From Thiohalocapsa sp. (GTDB lineage: Bacteria > Pseudomonadota > Gammaproteobacteria > Chromatiales > Chromatiaceae): a DNA stretch of 64,000 bases. A program made the translations under genes and the position numbers. A model generated the notes under the pieces. The model did not search any database. It saw only the letters and a program-made list of their open reading frames with translations, and was not told the DNA's origin. This document shows, one piece after another, positions 25,294-36,778 of this stretch; position 1 is the first letter of the stretch; the number at the start of each line of letters is the position of its first letter. The stretch is from assembly GCF_022340605.1 (NCBI RefSeq), contig NZ_JAJDNQ010000147.1, forward strand, positions 1-64,000, read 5' to 3'.

Positions 25294-26913
25294 TCAGGTC
25301 TCCGCGGCGCCGACCAGCACCGCCTGGATGTAGCGCTGCGGCTGCAGCAGGCCCTCGGCAGTGGCGGCGGTAAAGTCCGTGACGGGGCCGGCGGCGGCCA
25401 CCAGGGCCAGGCACAGGGCGGCGAGACCCATCACGGGTGCGAGCCGGGACCAGTCCGGCCCGGCGTGTTCCTCGCGCCCGCCGACGACACAGCGATCGCC
25501 CGCGCCGCCTTGGCGCGCGCCCTCCTCACCCGCGACCGCCGGTGCAAGGTCAGACACCGTCGCGGCGCTGGCCCAGCCGCGCAACCCGCCGGTTGGTCGG
25601 TAGAACAACAGGCTGCCGCTACGTGCCAGCGCAACGATGGTGAGCAATCCCACGCTCAGCACCAGCGCGAGCACCCAGGGCATGGCTGGCAGGTCCAGCG
25701 CGGCCTGCAGCAGCATCCACTTGCCGAGGAAGCCGGACAAGGGCGGCAGACCGGCGATGGTCACCGCCAGCAGGAAAAACAGTCCCCCCACCAACGGTGC
25801 GGCCGGCACCGCCGGCCCGGGATTCAGCCGGTCGCCCAGGGCGCCGCGACCGCGGGCGATGACGTCCGCCAGCAAAAACAGGGCCGCGGCGGCGAAGGTA
25901 CTGTGCGGTAGATAATAGAGCCCGGCGGCGATGCCCCGGGACGTGCCCAGCGCAAAGGCGGTCAGCAGGGTGCCGATGGACAGCACCACCAGGTAGGCGG
26001 CCTGACGGCGCAGGCCATCGGCGGACAGCACGCCGAGACCCGCCACGACGATGGTCAGCAGCGCCAGCGGCAGCAGAAACGGCTCCAGCAGGTGCGCCAG
26101 CGGGCCGGCGTCGGCGCCGAAGATTAGCGTCTCCACTCGCAGGATGGCGTAGGCACCCACCTTGGTCATGATGGCGAAGAGCGCCGCCACCGGTGCCGAC
26201 GTGCCCGCGTAGGCGGCCGGCAGCCAAAGATACAGTGGCACCAGTGCCGCCTTCAGCGCAAACACCGTGAACAACAGCAGGCCGGCCGCGCGCACCAGCC
26301 CCACGTCCGACGGGGCGGTGGCGGCCACCTTGACGGCCAGATCGGCCATGTTCAGCGTGCCGAGGATGGCGTAGAGGGTGCCCACCGCAAACAGGAACAG
26401 CGTCGAGCCGAGGAGGTTCAGGATCACCAGGTGCAGGCCCGCGCGCACCCGCGCGCGTCCGCCACCATGCAGCAGCAGGCCATAGGATGCCAGCAGCAAC
26501 ACCTCGAAGAACACGAACAGGTTGAACAGATCGCCGGTCAGAAAGGCGCCATTCAGCCCGAAGAGCTGAAGTTGGAACAGCGGGTGGAAGTGACGGCTGC
26601 CGCTGTCGGTGCCCTGCACCGCATACAGCAACGCGAAGCAGGCCAGCAGGGCCGTGATCAGCAGCATCCAGACGCTGAGGCGGTCGGCCACCAGGGCGAT
26701 TCCATAGGGTGCCGGCCAATTGCCCACCTGGTAGACCAGGATGCCCTCGCCGGCCACCTGCACGAACAGCCAGAGCACGGCCGCCAGTTCCAGCGCCACG
26801 GCACCCAGATTGAGCTTGCGGCGGAGCGCCAAAGACAGCCGCCGCCGGGTCAGCAGCAGAACGATCGCCGCCAGCAGCGGCAGCAGCAGCGGGACGATAA
26901 CGGCCTGGCTCAA
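25294..26913 (-). CDS. mrpD: Na+/H+ antiporter subunit D (NuoM/N-like)
   Basis: 539-residue proton-translocating membrane subunit of about 14 helices, homologous to the complex I antiporter subunits. Visible marks: FFEVLLLASYGLLLHGG (the conserved Glu of TM5), FALKAALVPLYLWLPAAYAG (the conserved Lys), and HSTFAAAALFLLAD. I chose the TTG at 26913: it overlaps the mrpC stop as TTGA and has GGGAGG 7 bp upstream. A longer frame to 26964 lies wholly inside mrpC. Near residues 445-490 there is a hydrophilic insert of about 45 residues (Gly/Glu/Arg-rich) before the last helix, which is unusual. Confidence 0.94.
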   Translation of the reverse strand: MSQAVIVPLLLPLLAAIVLLLTRRRLSLALRRKLNLGAVALELAAVLWLFVQVAGEGILVYQVGNWPAPYGIALVADRLSVWMLLITALLACFALLYAVQGTDSGSRHFHPLFQLQLFGLNGAFLTGDLFNLFVFFEVLLLASYGLLLHGGGRARVRAGLHLVILNLLGSTLFLFAVGTLYAILGTLNMADLAVKVAATAPSDVGLVRAAGLLLFTVFALKAALVPLYLWLPAAYAGTSAPVAALFAIMTKVGAYAILRVETLIFGADAGPLAHLLEPFLLPLALLTIVVAGLGVLSADGLRRQAAYLVVLSIGTLLTAFALGTSRGIAAGLYYLPHSTFAAAALFLLADVIARGRGALGDRLNPGPAVPAAPLVGGLFFLLAVTIAGLPPLSGFLGKWMLLQAALDLPAMPWVLALVLSVGLLTIVALARSGSLLFYRPTGGLRGWASAATVSDLAPAVAGEEGARQGGAGDRCVVGGREEHAGPDWSRLAPVMGLAALCLALVAAAGPVTDFTAATAEGLLQPQRYIQAVLVGAAET

Positions 26914-27305
26914 GCCTCGTCCTCCCGGTCGTTCGCCCAGCCGTCTGCCCGATCCTGCTCCCACTCATCCCTCGGGTTGTCCGGTGGGCGGCCATCCACG
27001 TGATCGTTGCCGAGCTCCGCCTTGGCCTTGAGTGCCAGCATGATCACGAACGCGGTCATGCCGAAGGCGATGACGATGGCCGTCAGCACGAGCGCTTGGG
27101 GCAGCGGATCGGCATAACCGGCAGCCGTGTCGCTGATCACGGCCGGCTGCCCCACGGTGAGCCGCCCGGTGGCGAACAGGAAGAGGTTTACGCCATAGGA
27201 CAGGAGCGTCAGGCCAAGCACCACGGGAAAGGTGTAGGCACGCAGAGCCAAATAGACGCCACAACCGGTGAGACTGGCGATGATGCCGGCGAACAGGGCT
27301 TCCAT
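26910..27305 (-). CDS. mrpC: Na+/H+ antiporter subunit C (NuoK-like)
   Basis: 131-residue, three-helix membrane subunit homologous to NuoK. Marks: GCGVYLALRAYTFPVVLGLT, SYGVNLFLFATGRL and PQALVLTAIVIAFGMTAF. The C-terminal 30 residues form an acidic cytoplasmic tail (DEWEQDRADGWANDREDE). The tail also encodes the mrpD ribosome binding site, and its stop overlaps the mrpD TTG start. It starts 14 bp after the mrpAB stop. Confidence 0.95.
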   Translation of the reverse strand: MEALFAGIIASLTGCGVYLALRAYTFPVVLGLTLLSYGVNLFLFATGRLTVGQPAVISDTAAGYADPLPQALVLTAIVIAFGMTAFVIMLALKAKAELGNDHVDGRPPDNPRDEWEQDRADGWANDREDEA

Positions 27306-27319
27306 GACAGCAGACTCCG

Positions 27320-30169
27320 TCAGTCGGCGGCGAGGCGAGACGTCGGATGCGGTGCCGCGTCGCGGGCAGCCCGCGGGCGACCGGCGTCGGGCAGATGGCT
27401 GGCGCCGTGCATCAGGCCCATGTGCACCAGGATCAGAAGCGTGGCTCCCACCACCACCAAATAGACCCCGAGGTCGAAGGCGATGGCCGAGGCCAGTTCG
27501 AAGTCGGCGAACGGCCAGTGCACATGGGTGAAGGCAGAGGTCAGGAACGGATAGCCCAGCAGCATGCTGGCGCTGCCGGTGACGAGCGCGGTCAGCAGCC
27601 CAAGACCGATGGCCGGGTGCAGGTTACGCGGCATCCGTGCATGCGTCCAATCCACGCCGTTGGCCAGGTACTGCATGATCAGGGCCACCGCCGTCACGAG
27701 TCCGGCGATGAAACCGCCGCCCGGCAGGTTGTGGCCACGCAGGAAGATGAACACCGCCACCAGCAGCGCCAGCGGCAGCAGCAGACGCACCAGCGCGGCC
27801 ATGATGGGCGGGTGCACGTCCCAGTCCCAGGGCCGGCCGGCGATGTCGTACCGCGGTCCGGGCAGCCGCAGATCCTTCAGCAGGGCATAGATGCCGAGCC
27901 CCGCCAGGGCCAGCACGGTGATCTCGCCGAGGGTGTCAAAGCCGCGGAAGTCCACCAGGATCACATTCACCACGTTGGCGCCGCCGCCCCCGGAGACGCT
28001 GTTGTCCAGAAAGAACCGCGAGATGCTCGCGTGCGGACGGGTCAGCATCGCCCAGGACAGAATGCCGGCGCCGCCGCCGGCGCCCAGGGCGATGAAGAAA
28101 TGCCCGAGCCGCCGGCCGGTGTCGGTCTCCACCGGCGTGCGCCGCGGCAGGAAATACATGGCCAGCAGCAGCAGGACGATGGTGACCACCTCCACCGACA
28201 GCTGGGTCAGAGCCAGATCCGGCGCCGAGAACTTCACAAAGATCAGCGACACCAGGAGCCCGGCGGCGCCCAGCACGATCAGCGACGTGAGCCGGCGCTG
28301 GTGGATCAGCACCGACGCGAGCCCCACCACCACCAGCATCGCCGCCACCAGCACGCTGGCCGCGTCGGGCGCACTCACCGCCACCGGGCCGGTGATGGGC
28401 AGGCGCGGCGGGATGATGCCGACAGCACCGGCGACCAGCGCGGTGACGATGAACACCGCGGCGAGGCGCTGCAGGGAGCCGGTGTCCAGCAACCGGGTGA
28501 CGGCCCCGGCCAGCGCCAGCACCTGGCGCAACACCCACCGGTAGACGGCGGGAGCATCCAGCAGGCCGTGCCAGCGACGGGCCAGGGCGAACAGTGGCCG
28601 GCGCCCGCCGTAGACCAGCACGCCGCCCACCAGCGCCACCACGCTCATGAGCAGCGCGGCATTGAAGCCATGCCAGATGGCGAGGCTGTAGTGAGGCGGT
28701 TCCGCCTGCAGCACGGCGGCCACCGCCACGTGGAGAAACGGCCCAACGGTATAGGCCGGCGCGACGCCCACCAGCAGGCAGATGGCCACCAGCACCTCCA
28801 CTGGCACCTGCATCCAGCGCGGCGGCTCGTGCGGCGTGCGCGGCAGGTTCACCGGCTCACCGTTGAAGAAGACGTCGTGGATGAAGCGCAGGGAATAGGC
28901 CACCGCCAGTACGCCCGCAAGCGCCACGGTGGCGGGGAATACCCAGATCCAGACGCTGTCCCTGGCGAAGTTCACGGCCTCGCCGAAGAACATTTCCTTG
29001 GACAGAAAGCCGTTGAACAGCGGCACGCCGGCCATGGAGAGCGCCGCCACGATCGCCAGGGTCGCCGTGTAGGGCATGTAGCGCCAGAGGCCGTTGATGA
29101 GCCGCATGTCACGGGTGCCGCATTCGTGGTCGATGATGCCCGCGGCCATGAACAGTGATGCCTTGAAGGTGGCGTGGTTGATGATGTGGAACACGGCGGC
29201 CACCGCCGCCAACGGCGTGCCGATGCCGAACAGCAGCGTGATCAGTCCCAGGTGGCTGATGGTGGAGTAAGCGAGCAGCCCTTTGAGGTCGTGCTTGAAC
29301 AGCGCAAAGTAAGCGCCCATCAGCAGCGTGGTCAGCCCGAGGCCCATGACCAGGTAGGACCACGCGTGGGTGCCCGAGAGCACCGGGAACAACCGCGCCA
29401 GCAGGAACACGCCCGCCTTCACCAGGGTGGCGGAGTGCAGATACGCCGAGACGGGCGTCGGCGCCGCCATGGCCTGTGGCAGCCAGAAGTGGAACGGAAA
29501 CTGGGCGGACTTGGTGAAGGCCCCCAGCAGGATCAGCACGAGCATCGGCGTGTAGAGGGGGTGTGCCCGGATCGCATCGCCCTGGGCCAGGATCGCCGAC
29601 AGATCGTAACTACCCGCGATCCGCCCCAGCAGCAGAAAGCCGCCCAGCATCGCGAGCCCGCCGAGGCCGGTGATGGTGAGTGCCATGCGCGCGCCGTTGC
29701 GGGCATCGCTGCGCTGCTGCCAGTAGCTGATCAGCAGGAACGACGACAGGCTGGTCATCTCCCAGAACATCAGCAGCAGCAGGATATTCTCCGACAGCAC
29801 CACGCCCATCATCGAGCCCATGAACAGCAGCAGGTAGGCGTAGAAGCGGCCGGTGGAGTCCGATTCCGACAGGTAATACCGGGCGTAGAGGATCACCAGC
29901 AGACCGATGACCAGGATCAGGATCGCAAACAGCATCCCCAGCCCGTCCAGCCGGAAGGCCAGGTTCAGACCCAAGTCCGGGAGCCACGCCAACTGTTGCA
30001 CCAGCGTCTCGCCATGGAACACCGCCGGCTTCGACGGGATCAGCGCGGCCAGCGCGAGCGCGGCCAGCACCCCCGCCATCCAGGCGGCGTGCAGCCGGCC
30101 GAAACGCGACACCCAGGCAGCCAGCGGTGCACCGAGAAGCGGGATCAGAACGACAAGGGACAGATTCAT
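27320..30169 (-). CDS. mrpA: Fused Na+/H+ antiporter subunits A and B (PhaAB type)
   Basis: 949-residue membrane protein. The N-terminal 600 or so residues are the NuoL-like MrpA part, with FWEMTSLSSFLLISYWQ (conserved Glu) and LGAFTKSAQFPFHFWLP (conserved Lys). Next comes the MrpA C-terminal and MrpB-like segment (VKFSAPDLALTQLSVEVVT), and from about residue 785 an MnhB domain (LLPLALLVAVFIFLRGHNLP, PGGGFIAGLV). Fusion of A and B defines group 2 Mrp, the PhaABCDEFG type. It is the first gene of the six-gene operon; the complex exports Na+ or K+ in exchange for H+. The promoter is not obvious. Confidence 0.95.
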   Translation of the reverse strand: MNLSLVVLIPLLGAPLAAWVSRFGRLHAAWMAGVLAALALAALIPSKPAVFHGETLVQQLAWLPDLGLNLAFRLDGLGMLFAILILVIGLLVILYARYYLSESDSTGRFYAYLLLFMGSMMGVVLSENILLLLMFWEMTSLSSFLLISYWQQRSDARNGARMALTITGLGGLAMLGGFLLLGRIAGSYDLSAILAQGDAIRAHPLYTPMLVLILLGAFTKSAQFPFHFWLPQAMAAPTPVSAYLHSATLVKAGVFLLARLFPVLSGTHAWSYLVMGLGLTTLLMGAYFALFKHDLKGLLAYSTISHLGLITLLFGIGTPLAAVAAVFHIINHATFKASLFMAAGIIDHECGTRDMRLINGLWRYMPYTATLAIVAALSMAGVPLFNGFLSKEMFFGEAVNFARDSVWIWVFPATVALAGVLAVAYSLRFIHDVFFNGEPVNLPRTPHEPPRWMQVPVEVLVAICLLVGVAPAYTVGPFLHVAVAAVLQAEPPHYSLAIWHGFNAALLMSVVALVGGVLVYGGRRPLFALARRWHGLLDAPAVYRWVLRQVLALAGAVTRLLDTGSLQRLAAVFIVTALVAGAVGIIPPRLPITGPVAVSAPDAASVLVAAMLVVVGLASVLIHQRRLTSLIVLGAAGLLVSLIFVKFSAPDLALTQLSVEVVTIVLLLLAMYFLPRRTPVETDTGRRLGHFFIALGAGGGAGILSWAMLTRPHASISRFFLDNSVSGGGGANVVNVILVDFRGFDTLGEITVLALAGLGIYALLKDLRLPGPRYDIAGRPWDWDVHPPIMAALVRLLLPLALLVAVFIFLRGHNLPGGGFIAGLVTAVALIMQYLANGVDWTHARMPRNLHPAIGLGLLTALVTGSASMLLGYPFLTSAFTHVHWPFADFELASAIAFDLGVYLVVVGATLLILVHMGLMHGASHLPDAGRPRAARDAAPHPTSRLAAD

Positions 30170-30314
30170 GGGGAGGCACGTTGTCGCGACGCACGGAGTC
30201 TAACGCAAGCACCGCGGGTGCAGGAGCCGCAGAACACCGGTCATGCCAGTCATGCCGGGCCACACTCGGCGCCGCAAGCGCGCTGCTCTGAACGGCCCGG
30301 TCACGGCTGCTTCG

Positions 30315-30905
30315 CTAAGCCGGGCCGGCGGCACCTTTCGACTCCACCGCCAACAGGCGCCGCAGCAGGTCCAGCGCCAGGTCGCCGATGCCCGGCGCCT
30401 CGGACTCCCGGGGACCCGCGACATTCAGCACCCGAACGCCCTGCCCTCGCAGCCAGGCATCGATGATGTCGGGCTCGGGCGCCGCGTCCAGGTCCAGTTG
30501 GAGCAGCGGCCGTCCGCGACGCCGTGCGGCCTCCGCGGTCAGCGCCGTGCCGCCGGCGAGTGCCCCACGGTGCAGGATCAGCGTGGCGTCGCTGTCGCGG
30601 ACGTTCCACTCGGTGCGCTGCGCCGGATCGGCACTCGGGGTTTCGTGCAATGGATAGCGCTCCGGGATCACACCGTCCTCCGCGGCGCGCCCCTTAGGGC
30701 ACCAACCACCGACCGCAATGCCCTGCGCCAGCGCGGCGTCCAGCGCGGCACGGTCGACACCCGTCTGACCGCCGCTGACGAGGCGCGTCAAGGACCATGC
30801 CCGCCGGGCCCGCAGCGCGGCGATCAGCTCACGGTCGCGGCGGGCGAAGTACTGGTCCTCGTCCGCCTGCTCCTTCAGACGCAGCTTGTCGATGAAGTCG
30901 GGCAT
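30315..30905 (-). CDS. YpsA-like SLOG-superfamily protein (putative molybdenum carrier)
   Basis: 196-residue soluble protein. Residues around 45-95 carry SGGQTGVDRAALDAAL, GIAVGGWCPKGRAAEDG and ERYPLHET, the signature of the family annotated as putative molybdenum carrier (PF12694), part of the SLOG nucleotide-binding superfamily. The N-terminal 40 residues are charged and helical, outside that domain. No enzymatic role is established for the family. It is divergent from the lipase-maturation-factor gene 124 bp away, and downstream it faces mrpA in the same direction after a 145-bp gap. Confidence 0.85.
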   Translation of the reverse strand: MPDFIDKLRLKEQADEDQYFARRDRELIAALRARRAWSLTRLVSGGQTGVDRAALDAALAQGIAVGGWCPKGRAAEDGVIPERYPLHETPSADPAQRTEWNVRDSDATLILHRGALAGGTALTAEAARRRGRPLLQLDLDAAPEPDIIDAWLRGQGVRVLNVAGPRESEAPGIGDLALDLLRRLLAVESKGAAGPA

Positions 30906-31029
30906 GGCGGTAATCGAGAGCGCGCGGAGCCATGATCGGTGAAGCGAGGCAGATCAGCGCCTCGGCATGGACCGCCGCGGCGGCATCGGCCACCATGGTA
31001 ACCGAGGAATCCGCAGGCCCACACCCAGC

Positions 31030-32529
31030 ATGCCCAAGACCTTGCCCATCAGCACGGCACTACCCTCCGCTGCCGACAGCTATCGGCTCGTGGCGTGGCT
31101 GTTCCTGCGCCTGCTGGGACTCGTCTACTTCGCCGCCTTCGCGTCGCTTGCGCTGCAGATCCAGGCGCTGGCGGGCGCCGAGGGCATCCATCCCATCGCC
31201 GAACAACTGCTGCGCGCCCGGGAGATCTACGGGGCGCTGCGCTTCCTGCAGTACCCGTCGCTGTTCTGGCTCAACGCCAGCGACCTGGCGCTGCTGGCGG
31301 TCGCCTGGGGCGGTGCGCTGCTCGGGCTCTTGCTGTTCCTCGGCCGCGACAACCGCGTCCTGCTGATCCTGCTCTACCTTTGCTATCTGTCGCTGTACCA
31401 GGCCGGACAGCGCTTCACGAGCTTCCAGTGGGACTATCTGCTGCTGGAGACGGGCTTTCTCGCGATCCTGCTGCCCGGGGGGCCCAGGCTCGTGGTTTGG
31501 CTGTTCCGCTGGGTGCTGTTCAAGCTGCGGTTTCTGTCCGGGCTGTCGAAGATCATCAGCGGCGACGAGAGCTGGCGGCATCTGACGGCGCTGAACCACT
31601 ACTTCGAGACCCAGCCCCTGCCCCACATTGGCGCCTGGTACGCGCACCAACTCCCGGATTGGCTCTTGCGCGTCGGCACCGCCGGCACCCTGTTCGTTGA
31701 GTTGGTGGTGCCGTTTTTCTTTCTGCTGCCGCGGCGCTTCCGGCACATCGGCGCCTGGCTCACCATCCTGTGGCAGGTGCTGATCATCGCCACCAGCAAC
31801 CACAACTTCATCAACCTGCTCACCATCCTGCTGTGCCTGTTCCTGTTCGACGACCGCGCGCTGGCGCGCGTGCTGCCGCGCCGGCTGCCGGCCTGGGCCA
31901 CCGAGCGCTCACCGCTACCCGTAAAGGCACGCCCGCTGGTGACCGCACTCAGCGTCGGCGTCGCGCTGGTGGTGGTGCCGGCGAGCGTGGTGTCCGCAGC
32001 GGAGATGGTCTGGCGCAAGCCGATTCCCACCCTCAGCGGCTGGGTCGACTACCTCGAGCCCTATCGCATCGCCAACCGCTATCATATCTTCCCGATCATC
32101 GACCGCGAGCGCATTGCTGTGCAGGTGGAGGCGTCGCGCAACGGCCGCGACTGGGTGGAGCTCGACTGGCGCTATGCGCCGGACGACCCCGCGGAAATGA
32201 CACCCTTCGTCGTACCGCGCCAGCCGCGCTGGGACTGGCAAATCTGGTTCGTGCCCAAGGCGCCGCCCTTCCTTGACGACTTCGGGACCTTTCTCGAACG
32301 GCTGCTGGAGGGCTCGCCGCCCGTAACCCGGCTGCTGGCGAAGCCGCCGTTCGCCGACGGGCCGCCGACGATGCTGCGGGTGCGGGTCTACCGCTACCGG
32401 TTCGCAACGCCGGAGGAGCACGCCAAGCAAGGCGTCTGGTGGGTGCGCGAGGACCTCGGCCCCTTCTGGCCGCTGCCGGCTTTGAACGTCGACGACTTGC
32501 GCCCGGCCGCACGGCCGCAGCGCGCCTAG
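31030..32529 (+). CDS. Lipase maturation factor (LMF) family membrane protein
   Basis: 499 residues. The N-terminal 330 residues are several transmembrane helices with family marks SFQWDYLLLETGFLAILLP, FKLRFLSGLSKIISGDESW and HNFINLLTILLCL. The C-terminal domain has YRIANRYHIFPII and a run of aromatic residues (PRWDWQIWF), as in animal LMF1, which helps lipases fold in the ER. What bacterial members do is not known; a role in exported lipase or lipoprotein folding is an inference. The ATG at 31030 follows a weak ribosome binding site; a start at 30967 would add 21 basic residues. Confidence 0.88.
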   Translation: MPKTLPISTALPSAADSYRLVAWLFLRLLGLVYFAAFASLALQIQALAGAEGIHPIAEQLLRAREIYGALRFLQYPSLFWLNASDLALLAVAWGGALLGLLLFLGRDNRVLLILLYLCYLSLYQAGQRFTSFQWDYLLLETGFLAILLPGGPRLVVWLFRWVLFKLRFLSGLSKIISGDESWRHLTALNHYFETQPLPHIGAWYAHQLPDWLLRVGTAGTLFVELVVPFFFLLPRRFRHIGAWLTILWQVLIIATSNHNFINLLTILLCLFLFDDRALARVLPRRLPAWATERSPLPVKARPLVTALSVGVALVVVPASVVSAAEMVWRKPIPTLSGWVDYLEPYRIANRYHIFPIIDRERIAVQVEASRNGRDWVELDWRYAPDDPAEMTPFVVPRQPRWDWQIWFVPKAPPFLDDFGTFLERLLEGSPPVTRLLAKPPFADGPPTMLRVRVYRYRFATPEEHAKQGVWWVREDLGPFWPLPALNVDDLRPAARPQRA

Positions 32530-32534
32530 GCAGG

Positions 32535-32606
32535 AAGGGCCGAGGGCCGAGCCCCAAAGCGCGACCGCCCAGTTTCCGTCGACTGCCGTTCCGGCCCTTG
32601 GCCCTT
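32535..32606. terminator. Inverted repeat between convergent LMF and tatD genes
   Basis: AAGGGCCGAGGGCC (32535-32548) pairs with GGCCCTTGGCCCTT (32593-32606) at 12 of 14 positions. It lies 5 bp after the LMF stop and about 100 bp past the tatD stop, so it could end transcription from both sides. The 44-bp loop makes a simple intrinsic terminator less certain. Confidence 0.4.
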
Positions 32607-32705
32607 AGCCCTTTCTGATCGGTGCTGCGCTGCACATCTGGCTTCACACATCTGCAACGATCTAGGCCCTTCAAGCGACTTGGTGCCGTCCTGTCGTTGC
32701 CCGTC

Positions 32706-33488
32706 TCAGTGCCCGTTCGGCGCGCCGAACAGCGCCGCGTAGTTCTGCGCCGTCAGCTCGGCAACGGCCGCGGTGGTCATCCCGCGCAGCTCGGCGATCT
32801 TCTCCGCCACGTGCACGACGAAGCGCGGCTCGTTCCTCTTGCCGCGGTGCGGCATCGGGGCCAGGTAGGGGGAGTCGGTCTCGATGAGCAGACGCTCCGG
32901 CGGCACCCGGCGCGCCACGTCGCGCAGCGCCTCGGCGTTGCGGAAGGTGACGATGCCCGAGAACGAGATATAGAAGCCCAGATCCAGCGCCTGCCGGGCC
33001 ATGTCCCAGGTCTCGGTGAAGCAGTGCATGACCCCGCCGGCCGCATCAGCGCCGGTCTCGCGCATGATGGCGATGGTGTCTTCGCGGGCATCGCGGGTGT
33101 GGATAATGAGCGGCAGCGCGCTGCGGCGGGCGGCATCGATGTGCACCCGAAAGCGCTCCCGCTGCCACTCCAGGTCGCCCTGGTTGTAGTGGTAGTCGAG
33201 ACCCGTCTCGCCGATGGCCACCGCACCGCTCTCGGCAGCGAGCCGCACCAGTTCCTCGACTGTGGGCTCGCGCGCGTCACGCTCGTTCGGGTGCACGCCG
33301 ACCGAGATGGAGACGTCCGGCTGCCCCGCCACCCGCGTGCGCATGGCGTCGAAATCCTCGAGGTCGATACAGACACAGAGCATGTGGCCGACGCCGGCCG
33401 CGCGGATCGCTTGCATCAGGGCGTCGAAGCGCCCCGCGTAAGGCGTGAGGTCAACGCGGTCCAGGTGGCAATGGGAGTCCACGAGCAT
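32706..33488 (-). CDS. tatD: TatD-family metal-dependent hydrolase
   Basis: 260-residue TIM-barrel hydrolase (YcfH/TatD branch), a metal-dependent DNase in characterised relatives. Metal ligands are visible in order: DSHCHLD (residues 4-10), the catalytic region GETGLDYH, IIHTRDA, GVMHCFTE, and ETDSPYLAP. The ATG at 33488 is close to the pilZ stop (43 bp). The holB-pilZ-tatD order is the same as in many gammaproteobacteria. It is the last gene of the long minus-strand operon. Confidence 0.95.
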   Translation of the reverse strand: MLVDSHCHLDRVDLTPYAGRFDALMQAIRAAGVGHMLCVCIDLEDFDAMRTRVAGQPDVSISVGVHPNERDAREPTVEELVRLAAESGAVAIGETGLDYHYNQGDLEWQRERFRVHIDAARRSALPLIIHTRDAREDTIAIMRETGADAAGGVMHCFTETWDMARQALDLGFYISFSGIVTFRNAEALRDVARRVPPERLLIETDSPYLAPMPHRGKRNEPRFVVHVAEKIAELRGMTTAAVAELTAQNYAALFGAPNGH

Positions 33489-33531
33489 GATCCGGCTCCA
33501 AATCAGTCTGCCGGCACCGCGTACCAGCGCC

Positions 33532-33888
33532 TTACATGGTGTGGGTAGGACGGTCGGCTTCCAAACCGCCGGCGAGGTATTCCTCGATCTTGCGCCGCGC
33601 GTCGCCCTTGTCCTGCTCGGTGAACTGGATGCCGACGCCCACTTGCCGGTTGCCCTCGGCGCCGAGAGGCGTGATCCAAACGACGGTGCCGGCCACGGGA
33701 ATGCGCTCCTTCTCGTCCATTAGCTGAAGCAGCAGGAACAGCTCGTCGCCCAAGCTGTAGCGCTTGCTGGTGGGAATGAAGAGTCCGCCGTTGCGCACGA
33801 AGGGCATGTAGGAGGCATAAAGCGCCGCCTTGTCCTTGATGGCGAAGCTCAGGATGCGTTGGCGGCCGGTTTGTGATTCGGAGTCCAT
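33532..33888 (-). CDS. pilZ: Type IV pilus assembly protein PilZ
   Basis: 118-residue single PilZ-fold protein. In Pseudomonas and Xanthomonas the gene at this locus is needed for type IV pilus assembly through the PilB ATPase. The sequence shows LYASYMPFVRNGGLFIPT, GDELFLLLQLMDE and QVGVGIQF. Like other locus-specific PilZ proteins it lacks an RxxxR with DxSxxG that would bind c-di-GMP: the corresponding region reads NGGLFI. Its position between holB and tatD supports the name. Confidence 0.93.
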   Translation of the reverse strand: MDSESQTGRQRILSFAIKDKAALYASYMPFVRNGGLFIPTSKRYSLGDELFLLLQLMDEKERIPVAGTVVWITPLGAEGNRQVGVGIQFTEQDKGDARRKIEEYLAGGLEADRPTHTM

Positions 33889-33975
33889 GGTGTCTTGCGC
33901 GATGCGATGCGCCGCGTGGTGGTGCCGGCCAGTTGCAGCGGCTATGGAACGGGCCTGGAATGGATCTGGAACGAA

Positions 33976-36774
<2,799 letters not shown>

Positions 36775-36778
<4 letters not shown>

